64,000 bases of DNA from Streptomyces cyaneus (GCF_004028635.1 NZ_RQJW01000004.1:668682-732681); one strand, 5' to 3'; numbered from the stretch's first letter, positions 17,450-26,600 are shown. Notes: a model not told the origin generated them from the letters alone. A program made the numbers and translations.

Positions 17450-19162
17450 ATGCACCTGCCCCCCGACGACCGCACCCGCAGCCCGCGCACCGGCTACACC
17501 CGCGCCCACTGGGAGGCGGCCGCCGACGCCCTGCTCGCCGCGGTGGAGCCGTACGCCACCGAGGACCGCGCCCTGTACCACTTCCCCGGCGACCGCGAGA
17601 GCTGGTCGGGCCGCCTCTCCGACGGCCTGGAGGGCTATGCCCGCACGCTGCTCCTGGCGGCCTTCCGCCGGGACGAGACGGCGTTGGAGCGCTACGCCGA
17701 CGGACTCGCGGCCGGTGTCTCGGGCGTCTGGCCCCGCATCGAGGACCGCAGCCAGCCCCTGGTCGAGGCGGCGTCGATCGCCCTCGCGCTGCGGCTGACG
17801 CGGCCACTGCTGTGGGACCGGCTGGACGACGGGGTGCGACAGCGGGCGGCGGCCTGGCTCGGCGACGCGGTGACGGCCGAAGCCTGGCCCTGCAACTGGG
17901 AGTTGTTCCCGGTGACGGTGGGCGGCTTCCTCCAAGAGATCGGCCACGAGGCCGAGGAGTCGCGCAAGGCGATCGACCGCGGACTGGAGCGCATCGAGGA
18001 CTGGTACGTCGGCGGCGGCTGGTACACGGACGGCGACGGCCGGAAGTTCGACTACTACAACGGCTGGGCGATGCACCTGTACCCGGTGCTGCACGCCTGG
18101 CTGGCGCGGGACGAGCGGCTGCTGGAGCTGTACGGGGGCCGGCTCTCACGGCATCTGGAGGACTACGCCCGCCTGTTCGGCGCCGACGGCGCCCCCATGC
18201 ACCAGGGCCGCTCCCTGACCTACCGTTTCGCGACCACGGCCCCGCTGTGGCTCGGCGCCCTGACGGGCCGTACGCCGCTCACGCCGGGAGAGACGAGGCG
18301 GCTGGCCTCCGGCGCGCTGAAGTACTTCCTTCAGCGGGGCGCGGTGGATGCCGACGGGCTGCTGACCCTCGGCTGGCACGGCCCCGACGAGGCCGTCCTG
18401 CAAGGCTATTCGGGCCCGGCGTCCCCGTACTGGGCGAGCAAGGCCTTCCTCGGCCTGCTCCTGCCGCCGGACCACGAGGTCTGGACGGCGCCGGAGGAAC
18501 CCGCCCCGTCCGAGCGCACGAACGCGCTCACGGCGATCGCCGCCCCCAACTGGCTGCTGCAGTCCACGAGCTCGGACGGCCTGGTCCGCCTCCACAACCA
18601 CGGCAGCGAGGACGTCCGCTACGACCCGTACTACACGCGCCTCGCCTACTCGACGGTGACGGCGCCTTCGTCGTCGTACGACAACAGCGTGATCGTCGGT
18701 GACGATCCGAGCCGTACCGACATCGTGCCGCTGGGGGTGGGGGAGGGCTGGGCGGCTTCCCGGCACTCGGTCGGCGACGGGATCCGGGTCGGCAGTGTGG
18801 TGCTGGCCGAGGGTGCGGTGGAGGTGCGCATCCATCAGGTCGTGGGCGCGGCTCCCGGGACGGCGGTGCGGGTGACGGGGTGGGCGGCGGGGGAGGGCGT
18901 CAAGGCCCAACTCGTGCCTGTGTACGGCCTGTTGAGCGACTCCGAGCCGACGGGCCTGACGGGAGTGACGGGGGACGGTCCCACCGTGTTCGTCGCTCTC
19001 GCCCGCCTCACCGCCGAGCCGGACCCCGTGCCGCTTCAGGAGCTGGTGGCCGTACAGGTGGCGGAGTCGGGCGAGATCCACGTCCGCTGGAGCGCGGGGC
19101 GCGAGGTGCGGGTCCGGTTGGATGAGCTGGATGAGAACGGGGTGGGCGTCACGCTCTCCTGA
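17450..19162 (+). CDS. DUF2264 family protein
   Basis: A 570-residue protein with no signal peptide. The N-terminal two thirds are an alpha/alpha toroid with the family signature (RTGYTRAHWEAAADALL, SWPLVEAASIALAL-like, NWYVGGGWYTDGDGRKFDYYNGWAMHLY). The C-terminal part is a beta-sandwich. DUF2264 proteins are often found in polysaccharide-utilisation loci and their fold resembles heparinase/unsaturated-glucuronyl enzymes, so action on unsaturated lyase products is plausible but unproven. It lies 69 nt after the acetylesterase in the same direction. The upstream purine run AGAGAGAGAA is a weak ribosome site. Confidence 0.85.
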   Translation: MHLPPDDRTRSPRTGYTRAHWEAAADALLAAVEPYATEDRALYHFPGDRESWSGRLSDGLEGYARTLLLAAFRRDETALERYADGLAAGVSGVWPRIEDRSQPLVEAASIALALRLTRPLLWDRLDDGVRQRAAAWLGDAVTAEAWPCNWELFPVTVGGFLQEIGHEAEESRKAIDRGLERIEDWYVGGGWYTDGDGRKFDYYNGWAMHLYPVLHAWLARDERLLELYGGRLSRHLEDYARLFGADGAPMHQGRSLTYRFATTAPLWLGALTGRTPLTPGETRRLASGALKYFLQRGAVDADGLLTLGWHGPDEAVLQGYSGPASPYWASKAFLGLLLPPDHEVWTAPEEPAPSERTNALTAIAAPNWLLQSTSSDGLVRLHNHGSEDVRYDPYYTRLAYSTVTAPSSSYDNSVIVGDDPSRTDIVPLGVGEGWAASRHSVGDGIRVGSVVLAEGAVEVRIHQVVGAAPGTAVRVTGWAAGEGVKAQLVPVYGLLSDSEPTGLTGVTGDGPTVFVALARLTAEPDPVPLQELVAVQVAESGEIHVRWSAGREVRVRLDELDENGVGVTLS

Positions 19163-19164
19163 GC

Positions 19165-19196
19165 CTGCCGGGTCGGTTGTGAGTGGTGGCCGGCAG
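19165..19196. terminator. Possible hairpin between convergent genes
   Basis: CTGCCGG (19165-19171) pairs with CCGGCAG (19190-19196), separated by 18 nt. It lies between the stops of the DUF2264 gene and the convergent secreted-protein gene. Weak, with no T tract. Confidence 0.35.
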
Positions 19197-19259
19197 CATG
19201 GTGATCACGAGCCGGATCATCTCGCCGACCAGCAGCGCATCCTCGGCATGCTTGGACTC

Positions 19260-20672
19260 TCAGGGCGTGAGGCGCGCGATCCGAAGTGTCGTGGAGGTGG
19301 GGGACGCGCCCGTCAGCGGCGCTGCGTACGACGGTGTGACCGGGGCGTACGCCCAGGTCAGGGTGCCGTCCTTCTGGACCGCGATGTCGCCGGTGATCCG
19401 GCTGCCGACGACCTTCGTGGCGCTTACGAACTTGCCGTGCCAGTCGATGAGCCGGAAGGACGTGCCCGCGAAGGTGCCGGTGCAGGTGCCGTTCGCGCAT
19501 TTGGCGTTCTTCAGGGACTCCCAGGACAGCAGGAGGCGGTCCTTGCCGTACGGGGCGATATGGACGTTGACGTGCTCGACGTCCTTGGTGTTGGACAGCT
19601 GGGTCGCCTTGCCCGCCGGGGTGCTGCGGTTCTTGAGGAAGGCGACCGCCACCTGGTGCGTACTGGTCTTCGGCTTGACCGTCCAGCCGCGGCCGCTCGA
19701 GTCGTCCGGGTTCTTCGCGGCCGACGCGGCGCCACGGGAGGCGAAGGCGGTGGCGTAGCGACCGGTGGCCGACTTCACGATGTCTCCGGTACGGCCCGCG
19801 AACGTGCCGCCGCAGTACCCCGCCCAGCACTGCTCGCGCTGCACGACCGGGGCGTTGTCGGGCGCGCCGATCCCCGTCGACACGAACAGCCCCGAGCGCC
19901 AGTCGTCGAAGCAGAGGGAGGCGAAGGCGCCGGTCTTCTCGGCATGCAGGGCGATGCCCTCGTTGTGGCTGCATCCCCAGCTCCAGCCGCCGCTGAGCTT
20001 GGCACCCTTGGCGCCGACGTACGACAGCTTGTCGCCGAAGTGTCCGTCGGCGAAGCCGCCCGCGCCGTGCACGACGAAGTACGCGCCGTACTTGGTGCCG
20101 TTCCAGGTGAGCCGGCCGTCGAGGGTCGGTGCCGTGTCGTTGGAGGAGGTGCCGGTCAGCTTGGTGCGGAAGGTCTGCTTGCCGTTGGCGTAGCGGATCA
20201 ACGCGGCCGCCGTCTCCTTCCACTTGTTGGTGTCCGCGACCCGGGTCAGCAGCGCGAAGCCGTCGTTGTGCGCGACGAGGCCGCCGACCTCCTTGGTGCC
20301 CTTGACGATCGTGTCCGCGCCCGAGCGCTTGCCGGCGGCGGTCAGCGGCGTGACGTGGATGCCGTCCGAGGCGGGCCAGGCCACCCGCAGGGTGCCGTTC
20401 GGGGCCACCGCCGTCGCCGTGCGCGTCCACTCACGGGTGTTGTTGTAACCGGCCGACAGGTAGGGGAACTTGGCGGGCAGGTTCACCGTGGTGGTCGTGG
20501 GAGAAAGGCTGGGGGCGGCCGTGGGGGCGGCGCCGGCGGTGGCGTACCAGGCTCCCACCAGGGCGGCGGTGGCGGCGAGGCCCGCGATGAGGGGCTTGCG
20601 GGCGGCGTGGGCCCGACGATGCCTGGGCGCGCCGGACACGGGGGCGGACGTCGTGCGTCTTGCGGAAGTCAT
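19260..20672 (-). CDS. Secreted protein of unknown function, possible beta-propeller
   Basis: A 470-residue protein. It starts MTSARRTTSAPVSG, has a basic N-terminus and one hydrophobic signal or anchor (PLIAGLAATAALVGAWYATAGAAP), then an all-beta body. Repeated blade-like segments (GTLRVAWPASDGIHV, DGRLTWNGTKYGAYFVVHG, DRLLLSWES, KDGTLTWAYAP) suggest a propeller. Cysteines are paired (GWSWGCSHN with SLCFDDW; EQCWAGYCGG; KCANGTC), consistent with disulfides outside the cell. I do not recognise the family. It ends the pectinolytic block and might bind wall polymers; this is only suggested by its place. Confidence 0.75.
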   Translation of the reverse strand: MTSARRTTSAPVSGAPRHRRAHAARKPLIAGLAATAALVGAWYATAGAAPTAAPSLSPTTTTVNLPAKFPYLSAGYNNTREWTRTATAVAPNGTLRVAWPASDGIHVTPLTAAGKRSGADTIVKGTKEVGGLVAHNDGFALLTRVADTNKWKETAAALIRYANGKQTFRTKLTGTSSNDTAPTLDGRLTWNGTKYGAYFVVHGAGGFADGHFGDKLSYVGAKGAKLSGGWSWGCSHNEGIALHAEKTGAFASLCFDDWRSGLFVSTGIGAPDNAPVVQREQCWAGYCGGTFAGRTGDIVKSATGRYATAFASRGAASAAKNPDDSSGRGWTVKPKTSTHQVAVAFLKNRSTPAGKATQLSNTKDVEHVNVHIAPYGKDRLLLSWESLKNAKCANGTCTGTFAGTSFRLIDWHGKFVSATKVVGSRITGDIAVQKDGTLTWAYAPVTPSYAAPLTGASPTSTTLRIARLTP

Positions 20673-20776
20673 GTATCCCGGTCGCCGCCCGGGCCGGGAA
20701 AGTTGCTGAAGTTTCACAGATTGGGGGCCGGATCACTTCGGCCGGCACCGAAACGACGTGCGCCTAGCGTTCGGGC

Positions 20777-21235
20777 ATGACCGAAACCGCCCGTCAGACC
20801 CCCGCGGACGCCGTCACCGCCATGGTCGACCACGTCCTCACCCTGGCCGCGACCTGGCCGAACTGGGACGGCAAGCCCGCCCACGTCGACGACCGCGTCC
20901 ACACCCCGCACAAGGCCATCCGCCGCGTCGCCGACCACCTCATAGACCACCTCGCCGAACTGGAAGCCCGTCTGGCCGGCGAGGAGCCCCAGCCCGACCA
21001 CTGGCACGCCTCCGCCATCACCACCGAAGCGGACCTCGCCCCCTTCACCCCGCAGGACCTGGACGAGGCCCGCAGCCGGCTGACCCGCCTCGCCCGCGTC
21101 TGGGCGAACCGGCTGGACGCCCTCGGCGAAGAGCAGCTCGACGACTCGCCCGGCGAAGGCTGGAGCTTCCGCGAACTCGCCCGCCACCTGGAGGGATCGA
21201 CGTACTACGCCGACGCCGTAGGAGACCTGTCGTAA
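20777..21235 (+). CDS. DinB-like four-helix-bundle protein
   Basis: A 152-residue soluble protein. Histidines at the ends of predicted helices (HTPHKAIRRVADHLIDHLAELE, WSFRELARHLEGSTYYADAVG) fit the DinB/mycothiol-dependent enzyme superfamily, in which three His bind a metal. These act in thiol-dependent isomerisation or transfer reactions, but the substrate is unknown. It is 25 nt upstream of the PEP-mutase-family gene and probably co-transcribed with it. Confidence 0.65.
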   Translation: MTETARQTPADAVTAMVDHVLTLAATWPNWDGKPAHVDDRVHTPHKAIRRVADHLIDHLAELEARLAGEEPQPDHWHASAITTEADLAPFTPQDLDEARSRLTRLARVWANRLDALGEEQLDDSPGEGWSFRELARHLEGSTYYADAVGDLS

Positions 21236-21260
21236 CCGCTGCCGTCCCGGAGGACCTCTC

Positions 21261-22037
21261 ATGACCGCGTTCGCCGACCTCCACCACGGTGACGAGCCCC
21301 TGCTGCTCCCCAACGCCTGGGACCACGCCTCGGCCAGGGCGCTCGCCGCCGAAGGCTTTCCCGCGATCGGCACGACGAGCCTCGGTGTCGCCGCGGCCGC
21401 CGGCCTGCCCGACGGGACCTCGGCCACCCGTGACGAGACACTCGGGCTCGCCCTCGACCTCGGCTCGGATCCGTATCTCGTCTCCGTGGACGCGGAGGAC
21501 GGCTACAGCGAAGACCCCGATCAGGTGGGGGAGTTCGCCCGGGAACTGGCGGCGGTCGGAGCCGTCGGCATCAACCTGGAGGACCGGCTCGGATCCACCG
21601 CGCTGCACGCCGCGAAGATCGCCGCGGTCAAGTCGGCGGCCCCCGGCCTCTTCCTCAACGCCCGCACCGACACGTACTGGCTGGGCGACGGAGAGGAGAC
21701 CCTCGAACGCCTCGACGCCTATCAGCAGGCAGGCGCCGACGGCGTGTTCGTGCCAGGGCTCACCGACCCCCGACAGATCGCCGCCCTGGTGAAACACCTC
21801 GACGTTCCCCTCAACATCCTCTACACCCCGAACGGCCCCACCGTCCCCCACCTCGCCGACCTCGGCGTCCGCCGCGTCAGTCTCGGCTCGCTGCTCTACC
21901 GGCGGGCACTCGGCGCGGCGCTGGAAGCGGTCGTGGACATCAGGGAGGGGCGGACACCGCAGGGGGCCGTCCCCTCGTACGGTGCCGTGGACGCGCTCAG
22001 CCGCCGGGGCGACCTGCCTCACAGCTACGGGCCGTAG
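21261..22037 (+). CDS. Isocitrate lyase/phosphoenolpyruvate mutase family protein
   Basis: A 258-residue TIM-barrel enzyme; ATG 21261 follows GGAGGA. The family motifs are LLLPNAWDHASARALAAEGFPAIGTTS, the metal-binding VSVDAEDGY and INLEDR, and FLNARTDTYW. It lacks the KKCGH active loop of true isocitrate lyase, so it belongs to the broad PEP mutase/oxaloacetate-hydrolase-like group acting on small 2-oxo or phosphonate compounds. The exact reaction cannot be deduced. Confidence 0.88.
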   Translation: MTAFADLHHGDEPLLLPNAWDHASARALAAEGFPAIGTTSLGVAAAAGLPDGTSATRDETLGLALDLGSDPYLVSVDAEDGYSEDPDQVGEFARELAAVGAVGINLEDRLGSTALHAAKIAAVKSAAPGLFLNARTDTYWLGDGEETLERLDAYQQAGADGVFVPGLTDPRQIAALVKHLDVPLNILYTPNGPTVPHLADLGVRRVSLGSLLYRRALGAALEAVVDIREGRTPQGAVPSYGAVDALSRRGDLPHSYGP

Positions 22038-22110
22038 CTTCCTGTTAGCCTTGACTCTTTCCCGGGTATCAGACCCTTTGGACTCATCACCGGCGAGAGA
22101 CCGAGGAACC

Positions 22111-22536
22111 ATGACCATGGACATCCCCGGCGACAGGCGACTGGCGGCCGCCGTCGTGATGGACGACAAGCAGCGGGTGCTTCTGGTGCGCCGCAGCGAG
22201 AAGGAACGGTTCCTGCCGCGGGTGTGGGGTGTCCCCTGCGGAAAGCTGGAGCCCGGCGAGAGTCCCGAGGACGGCGCCCTGCGCGAGCTGAAGGAAGAGA
22301 CCGGACTGCTGGGCGAAGTCGTCCGCAAGGTCGGCGAGTCGTCCTTCCTCAGCGACTACCGAGGGCACGAGATCAAGAACTGGCAGGAGAACTTCCTCGT
22401 CAGGCCGTTGACTGCGAGCGTCACCCTCCCCGAGCCGGATCAGGACGCGCGGTGGCTCGGCCGGTCCGAGCTGACCAGCGTGGACGTCGACGCGTACAAC
22501 CTCGACATCGTGCACCAGGCCTTCACCGAGTCCTGA
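22111..22536 (+). CDS. Nudix hydrolase
   Basis: A 141-residue protein. A complete Nudix box is visible: GKLEPGE, seven residues, then RELKEETGL, which binds Mg2+ and hydrolyses nucleoside diphosphates linked to another moiety. ATG 22111 follows GAGGAA and starts MTMDIPGDRRL; the frame is open further upstream but overlaps the preceding gene without recognisable sequence. The substrate is not predictable. Confidence 0.9.
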   Translation: MTMDIPGDRRLAAAVVMDDKQRVLLVRRSEKERFLPRVWGVPCGKLEPGESPEDGALRELKEETGLLGEVVRKVGESSFLSDYRGHEIKNWQENFLVRPLTASVTLPEPDQDARWLGRSELTSVDVDAYNLDIVHQAFTES

Positions 22537-22710
22537 GCCCGTAGGGGCACTTCCGCGTTGCGAGCTGATCGCACGGGGAGCGCACAGGGAACACATAGGG
22601 AAAACCCTGGAGGAGCGGGCACGCTCTTGTCGCCGCCGCCTCCAGACGTTTCACTTGGCGCACCCCCCCACAGGAGAACACCCAGCTCACCTGCAGAAGG
22701 GTCAGTTCTT

Positions 22711-23583
22711 TTGTCAGCCATACGCGCCACCGCCGTCACCGCGGCTGCCTGTGCGGCCGTGCTCGCCACGGCGCTGCCGTCCTCGGCCATCAACTCGTAC
22801 AACGCGACGCCCGCCCCCGAACGCACCGAGGTCGGCGCGCTAGTGGCCACCTGGGACAACGACGGCGATCCCGCGACCCCGGACCGGGTCGACTGGGTCT
22901 GCTCCGGCACCATGATCGACGCGGACACCTTCCTGACCGCCGCGCACTGCACCACCGACTGGCCCGACAACGTGAAGTTCTACGTGTCACTGGACCAGGA
23001 CGTGCAGGCCGGCCTCGACGCCGCCGCCAAGAAGTACCCCGGCGACCCGGCCGCCCAGGCGAGGGCCGTCGCCGTACAGGGCACCGCTCACAGTCACCCC
23101 GACTTCCCGGGGCCCGCGTCGGACACCCACGACATCTCGGTGATCGAGCTGCCCGGCACGTTGGTCAAGGCCCGCTGGACCTTCACCCCGGCCACCCTGC
23201 CCGCCGCGAACCAGCTCGGCAAGCTCGGACCGCAGGGCCTGAACGCCACCGACTGGTTCGTCGCCGGATACGGCACCCAGGAGGCCGCCAACGGCCCCGG
23301 CGGGCAGACCCACCCCGGCGGTGGCGTCCGGTTGAAGGCGCCCGTCACCTTCAACGCCCTCAACGACTCCTGGGCACGCCTTGCCATGACCGCGCCGCAG
23401 GGCAACGGCGGTGCCTGCTACGGCGACTCGGGCGGCCCCAACTTCGCGGTGATCGGCGGCAAGAACGTCCTGGCCGCCACCACGATCACCGGGGACACCC
23501 CGTGCTACGCGACGAACGTGACGTACCGCCTGGACACTCCGGGCGCCCGAGCCTTCCTGTCGCCGTTCGTGAAACTCCCGTAA
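22711..23583 (+). CDS. Secreted trypsin-like serine protease
   Basis: A 290-residue S1-family protease. TTG 22711 is chosen because GAAGG (22696-22700) lies 10 nt upstream and the Sec signal (SAIRATAVTAAACAAVLATALPSSA) begins right after it. The catalytic triad is visible: His in FLTAAHCT, Asp in THDISVIEL and Ser in CYGDSGGPN. The N-terminal GALVATWDNDG region precedes the CSGTMID strand. It is expected to degrade extracellular protein. A 16-bp hairpin follows its stop. Confidence 0.9.
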   Translation: MSAIRATAVTAAACAAVLATALPSSAINSYNATPAPERTEVGALVATWDNDGDPATPDRVDWVCSGTMIDADTFLTAAHCTTDWPDNVKFYVSLDQDVQAGLDAAAKKYPGDPAAQARAVAVQGTAHSHPDFPGPASDTHDISVIELPGTLVKARWTFTPATLPAANQLGKLGPQGLNATDWFVAGYGTQEAANGPGGQTHPGGGVRLKAPVTFNALNDSWARLAMTAPQGNGGACYGDSGGPNFAVIGGKNVLAATTITGDTPCYATNVTYRLDTPGARAFLSPFVKLP

Positions 23584-23592
23584 CCCGTGCCG

Positions 23593-23632
23593 ACCCCGCC
23601 GCCCGGCGCACAGAGCCGCCGGGCGGCGGGGT
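23593..23632. terminator. Perfect 16-bp hairpin between convergent genes
   Basis: The left arm at 23593-23608 (ACCCCGCCGCCCGGCG) is exactly complementary to the right arm at 23617-23632, with an 8-nt loop. It lies just after the protease stop and before the convergent cupin gene's stop, so it can end both transcripts. Confidence 0.75.
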
Positions 23633-23680
23633 ACCGCAAGGCGTCGCAAGGCCCGTCACAAGCGCTTCCCAAGGCACCCG

Positions 23681-24451
23681 TCACAAGGCCCTGAGCCGTT
23701 CCCCCAGATCCCTCAACGCCTCCAGATAGCCCCGCACATCCAGCGGCACCTTCGCCACCGCGCCCGGATGCGGGCCCGCCGCCGTGAACACATCGGTGTG
23801 TCGCCGCCGCCCCGTGCCCGTCTCCAGGAACAGCGTCACCGTCGGCGCGTCCGTGTCGCACCAGGCCCGGTGCAGAGTGTGCGCGGGCAGGGCGTACGAA
23901 CTGCCCGCCGCGTACTGCCCCACATGCGTCAGCCGAAGACGCGCCGCACCGGCCGGCTCCAGCACCCAGTCCGCCGACCGCTCCGCCAGCGACTCCTCGT
24001 ACCGAACCGCCGCGATACCGCCGACTCCGGCATCGGTGTCACCGGCGTCACCGGCGTGATCGCCGCCCTCGCCGCAGACCTCGTACAACTCCATGGCCAG
24101 TCGGCCCCGCACGACATAGGAGGCCAGTGGCGAACGGTGGTTGTGGATGTCCTCCTCGCCGACCCCGCCCGCGCCCGGATGCCACACGTGCGCGCGCAGC
24201 ATGTGACGCGGGCCGCCGTCGATCAGCAGCAGCTTGTCGAAGCCCAGGACATGGCGGTACGACAGCCGCGCGCAGCCCTCGGGATCGCCCTCCCCGGAGG
24301 CGAGTTCGTCGATCAGCTCGGGCAGTCGGTCGGGGGAGCCGAGTTCGGCGACAACGGAGCGGGCGGCGGACGCCAGCCGGTGCTCGGGCAGTTCACCGTC
24401 CAGTGCCCCGGCCAGCAGCCGCCGCGTCGCCAGGACCTGCCGACCGCCCAT
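23681..24451 (-). CDS. Cupin-fold metal-binding protein
   Basis: A 256-residue protein. ATG 24451 follows GGAGGAT by 7 nt. The first cupin motif is EEDIHNHRSPLASYVVRG (HxH plus downstream residues) and the second is SYALPAHTLHRAW, enough to hold one metal ion. The N-terminal 80 residues are helical (RLLAGALDGELPEHRL, LIDELASGEGDPEG). It resembles cysteine-dioxygenase-type cupins only loosely; the function is not assigned. It starts 37 nt after the stop of the membrane-anchored toroid protein, indicating a two-gene operon. Confidence 0.7.
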   Translation of the reverse strand: MGGRQVLATRRLLAGALDGELPEHRLASAARSVVAELGSPDRLPELIDELASGEGDPEGCARLSYRHVLGFDKLLLIDGGPRHMLRAHVWHPGAGGVGEEDIHNHRSPLASYVVRGRLAMELYEVCGEGGDHAGDAGDTDAGVGGIAAVRYEESLAERSADWVLEPAGAARLRLTHVGQYAAGSSYALPAHTLHRAWCDTDAPTVTLFLETGTGRRRHTDVFTAAGPHPGAVAKVPLDVRGYLEALRDLGERLRAL

Positions 24452-24488
24452 GCACTCATCCTCCAACGACCGCTCGTGACATCCGAGT

Positions 24489-25898
24489 TCAGCCACCCGG
24501 CTGATACATCCATACGGCATGCGCGCGCAGCGTCGAAAGACCTTGATAGGTCATCCACATGGGCCGCCGCAGCTCGGTGCTGTCACCCCGCCCCCAGAAC
24601 CAGACGCCGTCCGTCTGCCCCGCCCACACCGCGGCGACGGCCCCGTCCAGCCGTACCCGCCACTGCTCCTCCAGGCCGTCGGCGCGGGCGATCTCCACGG
24701 CGCCGGGCGAGAGCAGGGCACGTGCCACCCAGGACGCGGTGAAGTGCCGTACGTTCAGCACCTCGTGGCGCGAGGGGTCGTCCGTGCGCGGTCGGCGTAC
24801 CTCCTCGTGCAGGTTCCTCAGATCCGCGCAGGTGTCGTGCGAGGCCTCCGGGCAGGTCAGCAGCCAGCGGACGCCGTCCTCACGGGCGGCGCGCGCACCG
24901 GCGTTCTCCCCGAGGACCCGGGCGGCCCGGTCGAGGGCGACGACGGCCTGCGCGGTGTGCAGCGGCGACGGCCAGCCGTGCGGGGGGTCGAGGCGGTAGC
25001 CCCAGCAGCGCAGATGATCGCGGCGCGGGTCGCTGATCGCGCCGTCCGCGAGGGCATCGCGCAGCACGGGCAGGACCTCGCAGCGGGGCGCGGCACGCAG
25101 CAGCCCGCGCAGCACGGTCGTCACGACATGGGTCGACTCCCGCCCGGCACGGTCGAGTTGACGCGTGAACGCGCTGGTGCACCGGTCCACCTCCGCGGCC
25201 AGCCGCTCGGCGGAGCCGCCCGCCCGGGCCAGCGCGCCCAGCACCAGCGCGGTGACCTCCGGACGCGCCTCGGACCCCTGCGAGCGCGCCGACCAGCCGC
25301 CTTCCGGGAGCCGCAGCCGCCACAGCGTGTCCACCAGGTCGCCGGTGTTCAGCCGTCCTTCGGGCACGCCCAGGTCGAGCATCATGTGCAGGCCGTACGC
25401 GGTGCCGACGGGGGTGGGGCGGGAGGGCGAGTCCTCGCCGAGGGAGTGCGGCCAGCCGGTGAGCCGTCCGAGCTCCGGGTCGTCCACGACGGACACCTGG
25501 TCGACGAGGCTGTCGTAGGCGGAGGCGAAGGCCTGGGGGAGCGGACCGGGCGCCCCCGGCGCCATCGCAGCGGGTCCTACGGCGGTGCCCGGTGCCCGCC
25601 CACCGGCTGCCGCCCGGGCCCGCAGCAGCGCCGCCGCCAGCCAGGCCGCCACGGAGGTGCCGAGTCCGCTGATGCCGGCGATCAGATAGCGGGCGGCCGA
25701 AGCTTCGATGGAGCCGGGCAGCACACTGAACAGGAACTGGAACACGCCGTACCCGGCGGCCACACACCCGAGGCCACCGAGCCAGCCGACGAAACGCGCT
25801 GGGGGCGAGCTGTCCGGGGTCTCCTCGTCGGGAGCGGGAGGCACGGGACGGGTCTGCCGGAGCCTCAGGGGGCCGCGTCCGAGCTGTTGTTGGGACAA
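24489..25898 (-). CDS. Membrane-anchored protein with squalene-cyclase/prenyltransferase-like toroid repeats
   Basis: A 469-residue protein starting at TTG 25898, preceded by GGAGGGA. Two hydrophobic segments lie near residues 37-95 (WLGGLGCVAAGYGVFQFLF and YLIAGISGLGTSVAAWLAAALL). The rest is helical with repeats such as LWRLRLPEGGWSARSQG, HTAQAVVALDRAARVLGE and GVWFWGRGDS, typical of the (alpha/alpha)6 barrel in terpene cyclases and prenyltransferases. The DXDD or DDXD cyclase motif is not seen, so catalysis of terpene cyclisation is unlikely. It may be a ligand- or protein-binding toroid facing the cytoplasm. Confidence 0.7.
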   Translation of the reverse strand: MSQQQLGRGPLRLRQTRPVPPAPDEETPDSSPPARFVGWLGGLGCVAAGYGVFQFLFSVLPGSIEASAARYLIAGISGLGTSVAAWLAAALLRARAAAGGRAPGTAVGPAAMAPGAPGPLPQAFASAYDSLVDQVSVVDDPELGRLTGWPHSLGEDSPSRPTPVGTAYGLHMMLDLGVPEGRLNTGDLVDTLWRLRLPEGGWSARSQGSEARPEVTALVLGALARAGGSAERLAAEVDRCTSAFTRQLDRAGRESTHVVTTVLRGLLRAAPRCEVLPVLRDALADGAISDPRRDHLRCWGYRLDPPHGWPSPLHTAQAVVALDRAARVLGENAGARAAREDGVRWLLTCPEASHDTCADLRNLHEEVRRPRTDDPSRHEVLNVRHFTASWVARALLSPGAVEIARADGLEEQWRVRLDGAVAAVWAGQTDGVWFWGRGDSTELRRPMWMTYQGLSTLRAHAVWMYQPGG

Positions 25899-25959
25899 GA
25901 CACGCTCCCTCCCCCGTGGCGGCGGCGTGTGACCTCCGCGAAGCTTCCAGTCTAAGTGG

Positions 25960-26562
25960 TCAGGGTGACAACTGGGGCGGCTGCCGGTCGTGCTCGCCGC
26001 GTGGCCAGTTCACGAGCGCCACGTGCAGGGCCTCGACGGCGCGCTCCCAGGACTTGCGTACCTCCCGGGGTGCGCCGAAGGCGCCGGTGGACTCCAGGGC
26101 GCAGTAGCCGTGGAAGGTACTGCGCAGCAGGCGGACGGCGTCGGTGAGGTCGGGTTCCTCGAGGCCGTAGGCGCGGAGCATGCCGTAGGTGATCTCGGCG
26201 GTACGGCGCATGGCGGGGGAGTCGGCGACGAGGGTCTGGTCGACCTGGATCTGGGTGGCGGCGTATCGGCCCGGGTGCTCAAGGGCGTACTCCCGATAGG
26301 CGTCCGCGAAGGCGGCGAGCGCGTCCTTGCCGGCGCGTCCGGCGACGGCGGCGGCGATCCGGTCGATCATCTCGCCGCCGGCCAGCAGCGCGACCCGTGT
26401 CCGCAGGTCCTGGAGATTCCTGACGTGCGAGTACAGGCTCGCGTCCTTCACCCCGAACTGGCGGGCCAGCGCGGACAGGCTGACCTTCTCGAACCCGACC
26501 TCGTCGGCGAGATCGGCCGCCGCCGCGGCGAGGCGGTCGGCGGTGAGTCCTGCGCGGGCCAT
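25960..26562 (-). CDS. TetR-family transcriptional repressor
   Basis: A 200-residue regulator. Helix-turn-helix at about residues 28-47 (KVSLSALARQFGVKDASLYSHVRNLQDLR), then a helical ligand-binding and dimer domain ending in a WHG-like segment (STFHGYCALESTGAFG). ATG 26562 starts MARAGLTADRL. A perfect 8+8 inverted repeat lies 39 nt upstream. The usual divergent target gene is missing or decayed (see 26628-27121), so the regulon is unclear. Confidence 0.92.
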   Translation of the reverse strand: MARAGLTADRLAAAAADLADEVGFEKVSLSALARQFGVKDASLYSHVRNLQDLRTRVALLAGGEMIDRIAAAVAGRAGKDALAAFADAYREYALEHPGRYAATQIQVDQTLVADSPAMRRTAEITYGMLRAYGLEEPDLTDAVRLLRSTFHGYCALESTGAFGAPREVRKSWERAVEALHVALVNWPRGEHDRQPPQLSP

Positions 26563-26600
26563 GGGGTGGGTGACCTCCGGATACGTGACCTGGCCTGGGG

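Noticed and set aside
23659..23669. AAGCGCTTCCC as another LacI operator
   Set aside because: It matches the core but lies between two convergent gene ends after a terminator hairpin, where no promoter is expected.
24489..25898. Terpene cyclase biosynthetic gene
   Set aside because: No DXDD or DDXD motif and no prenyl-diphosphate synthase or P450 nearby; only the toroid fold is shared.
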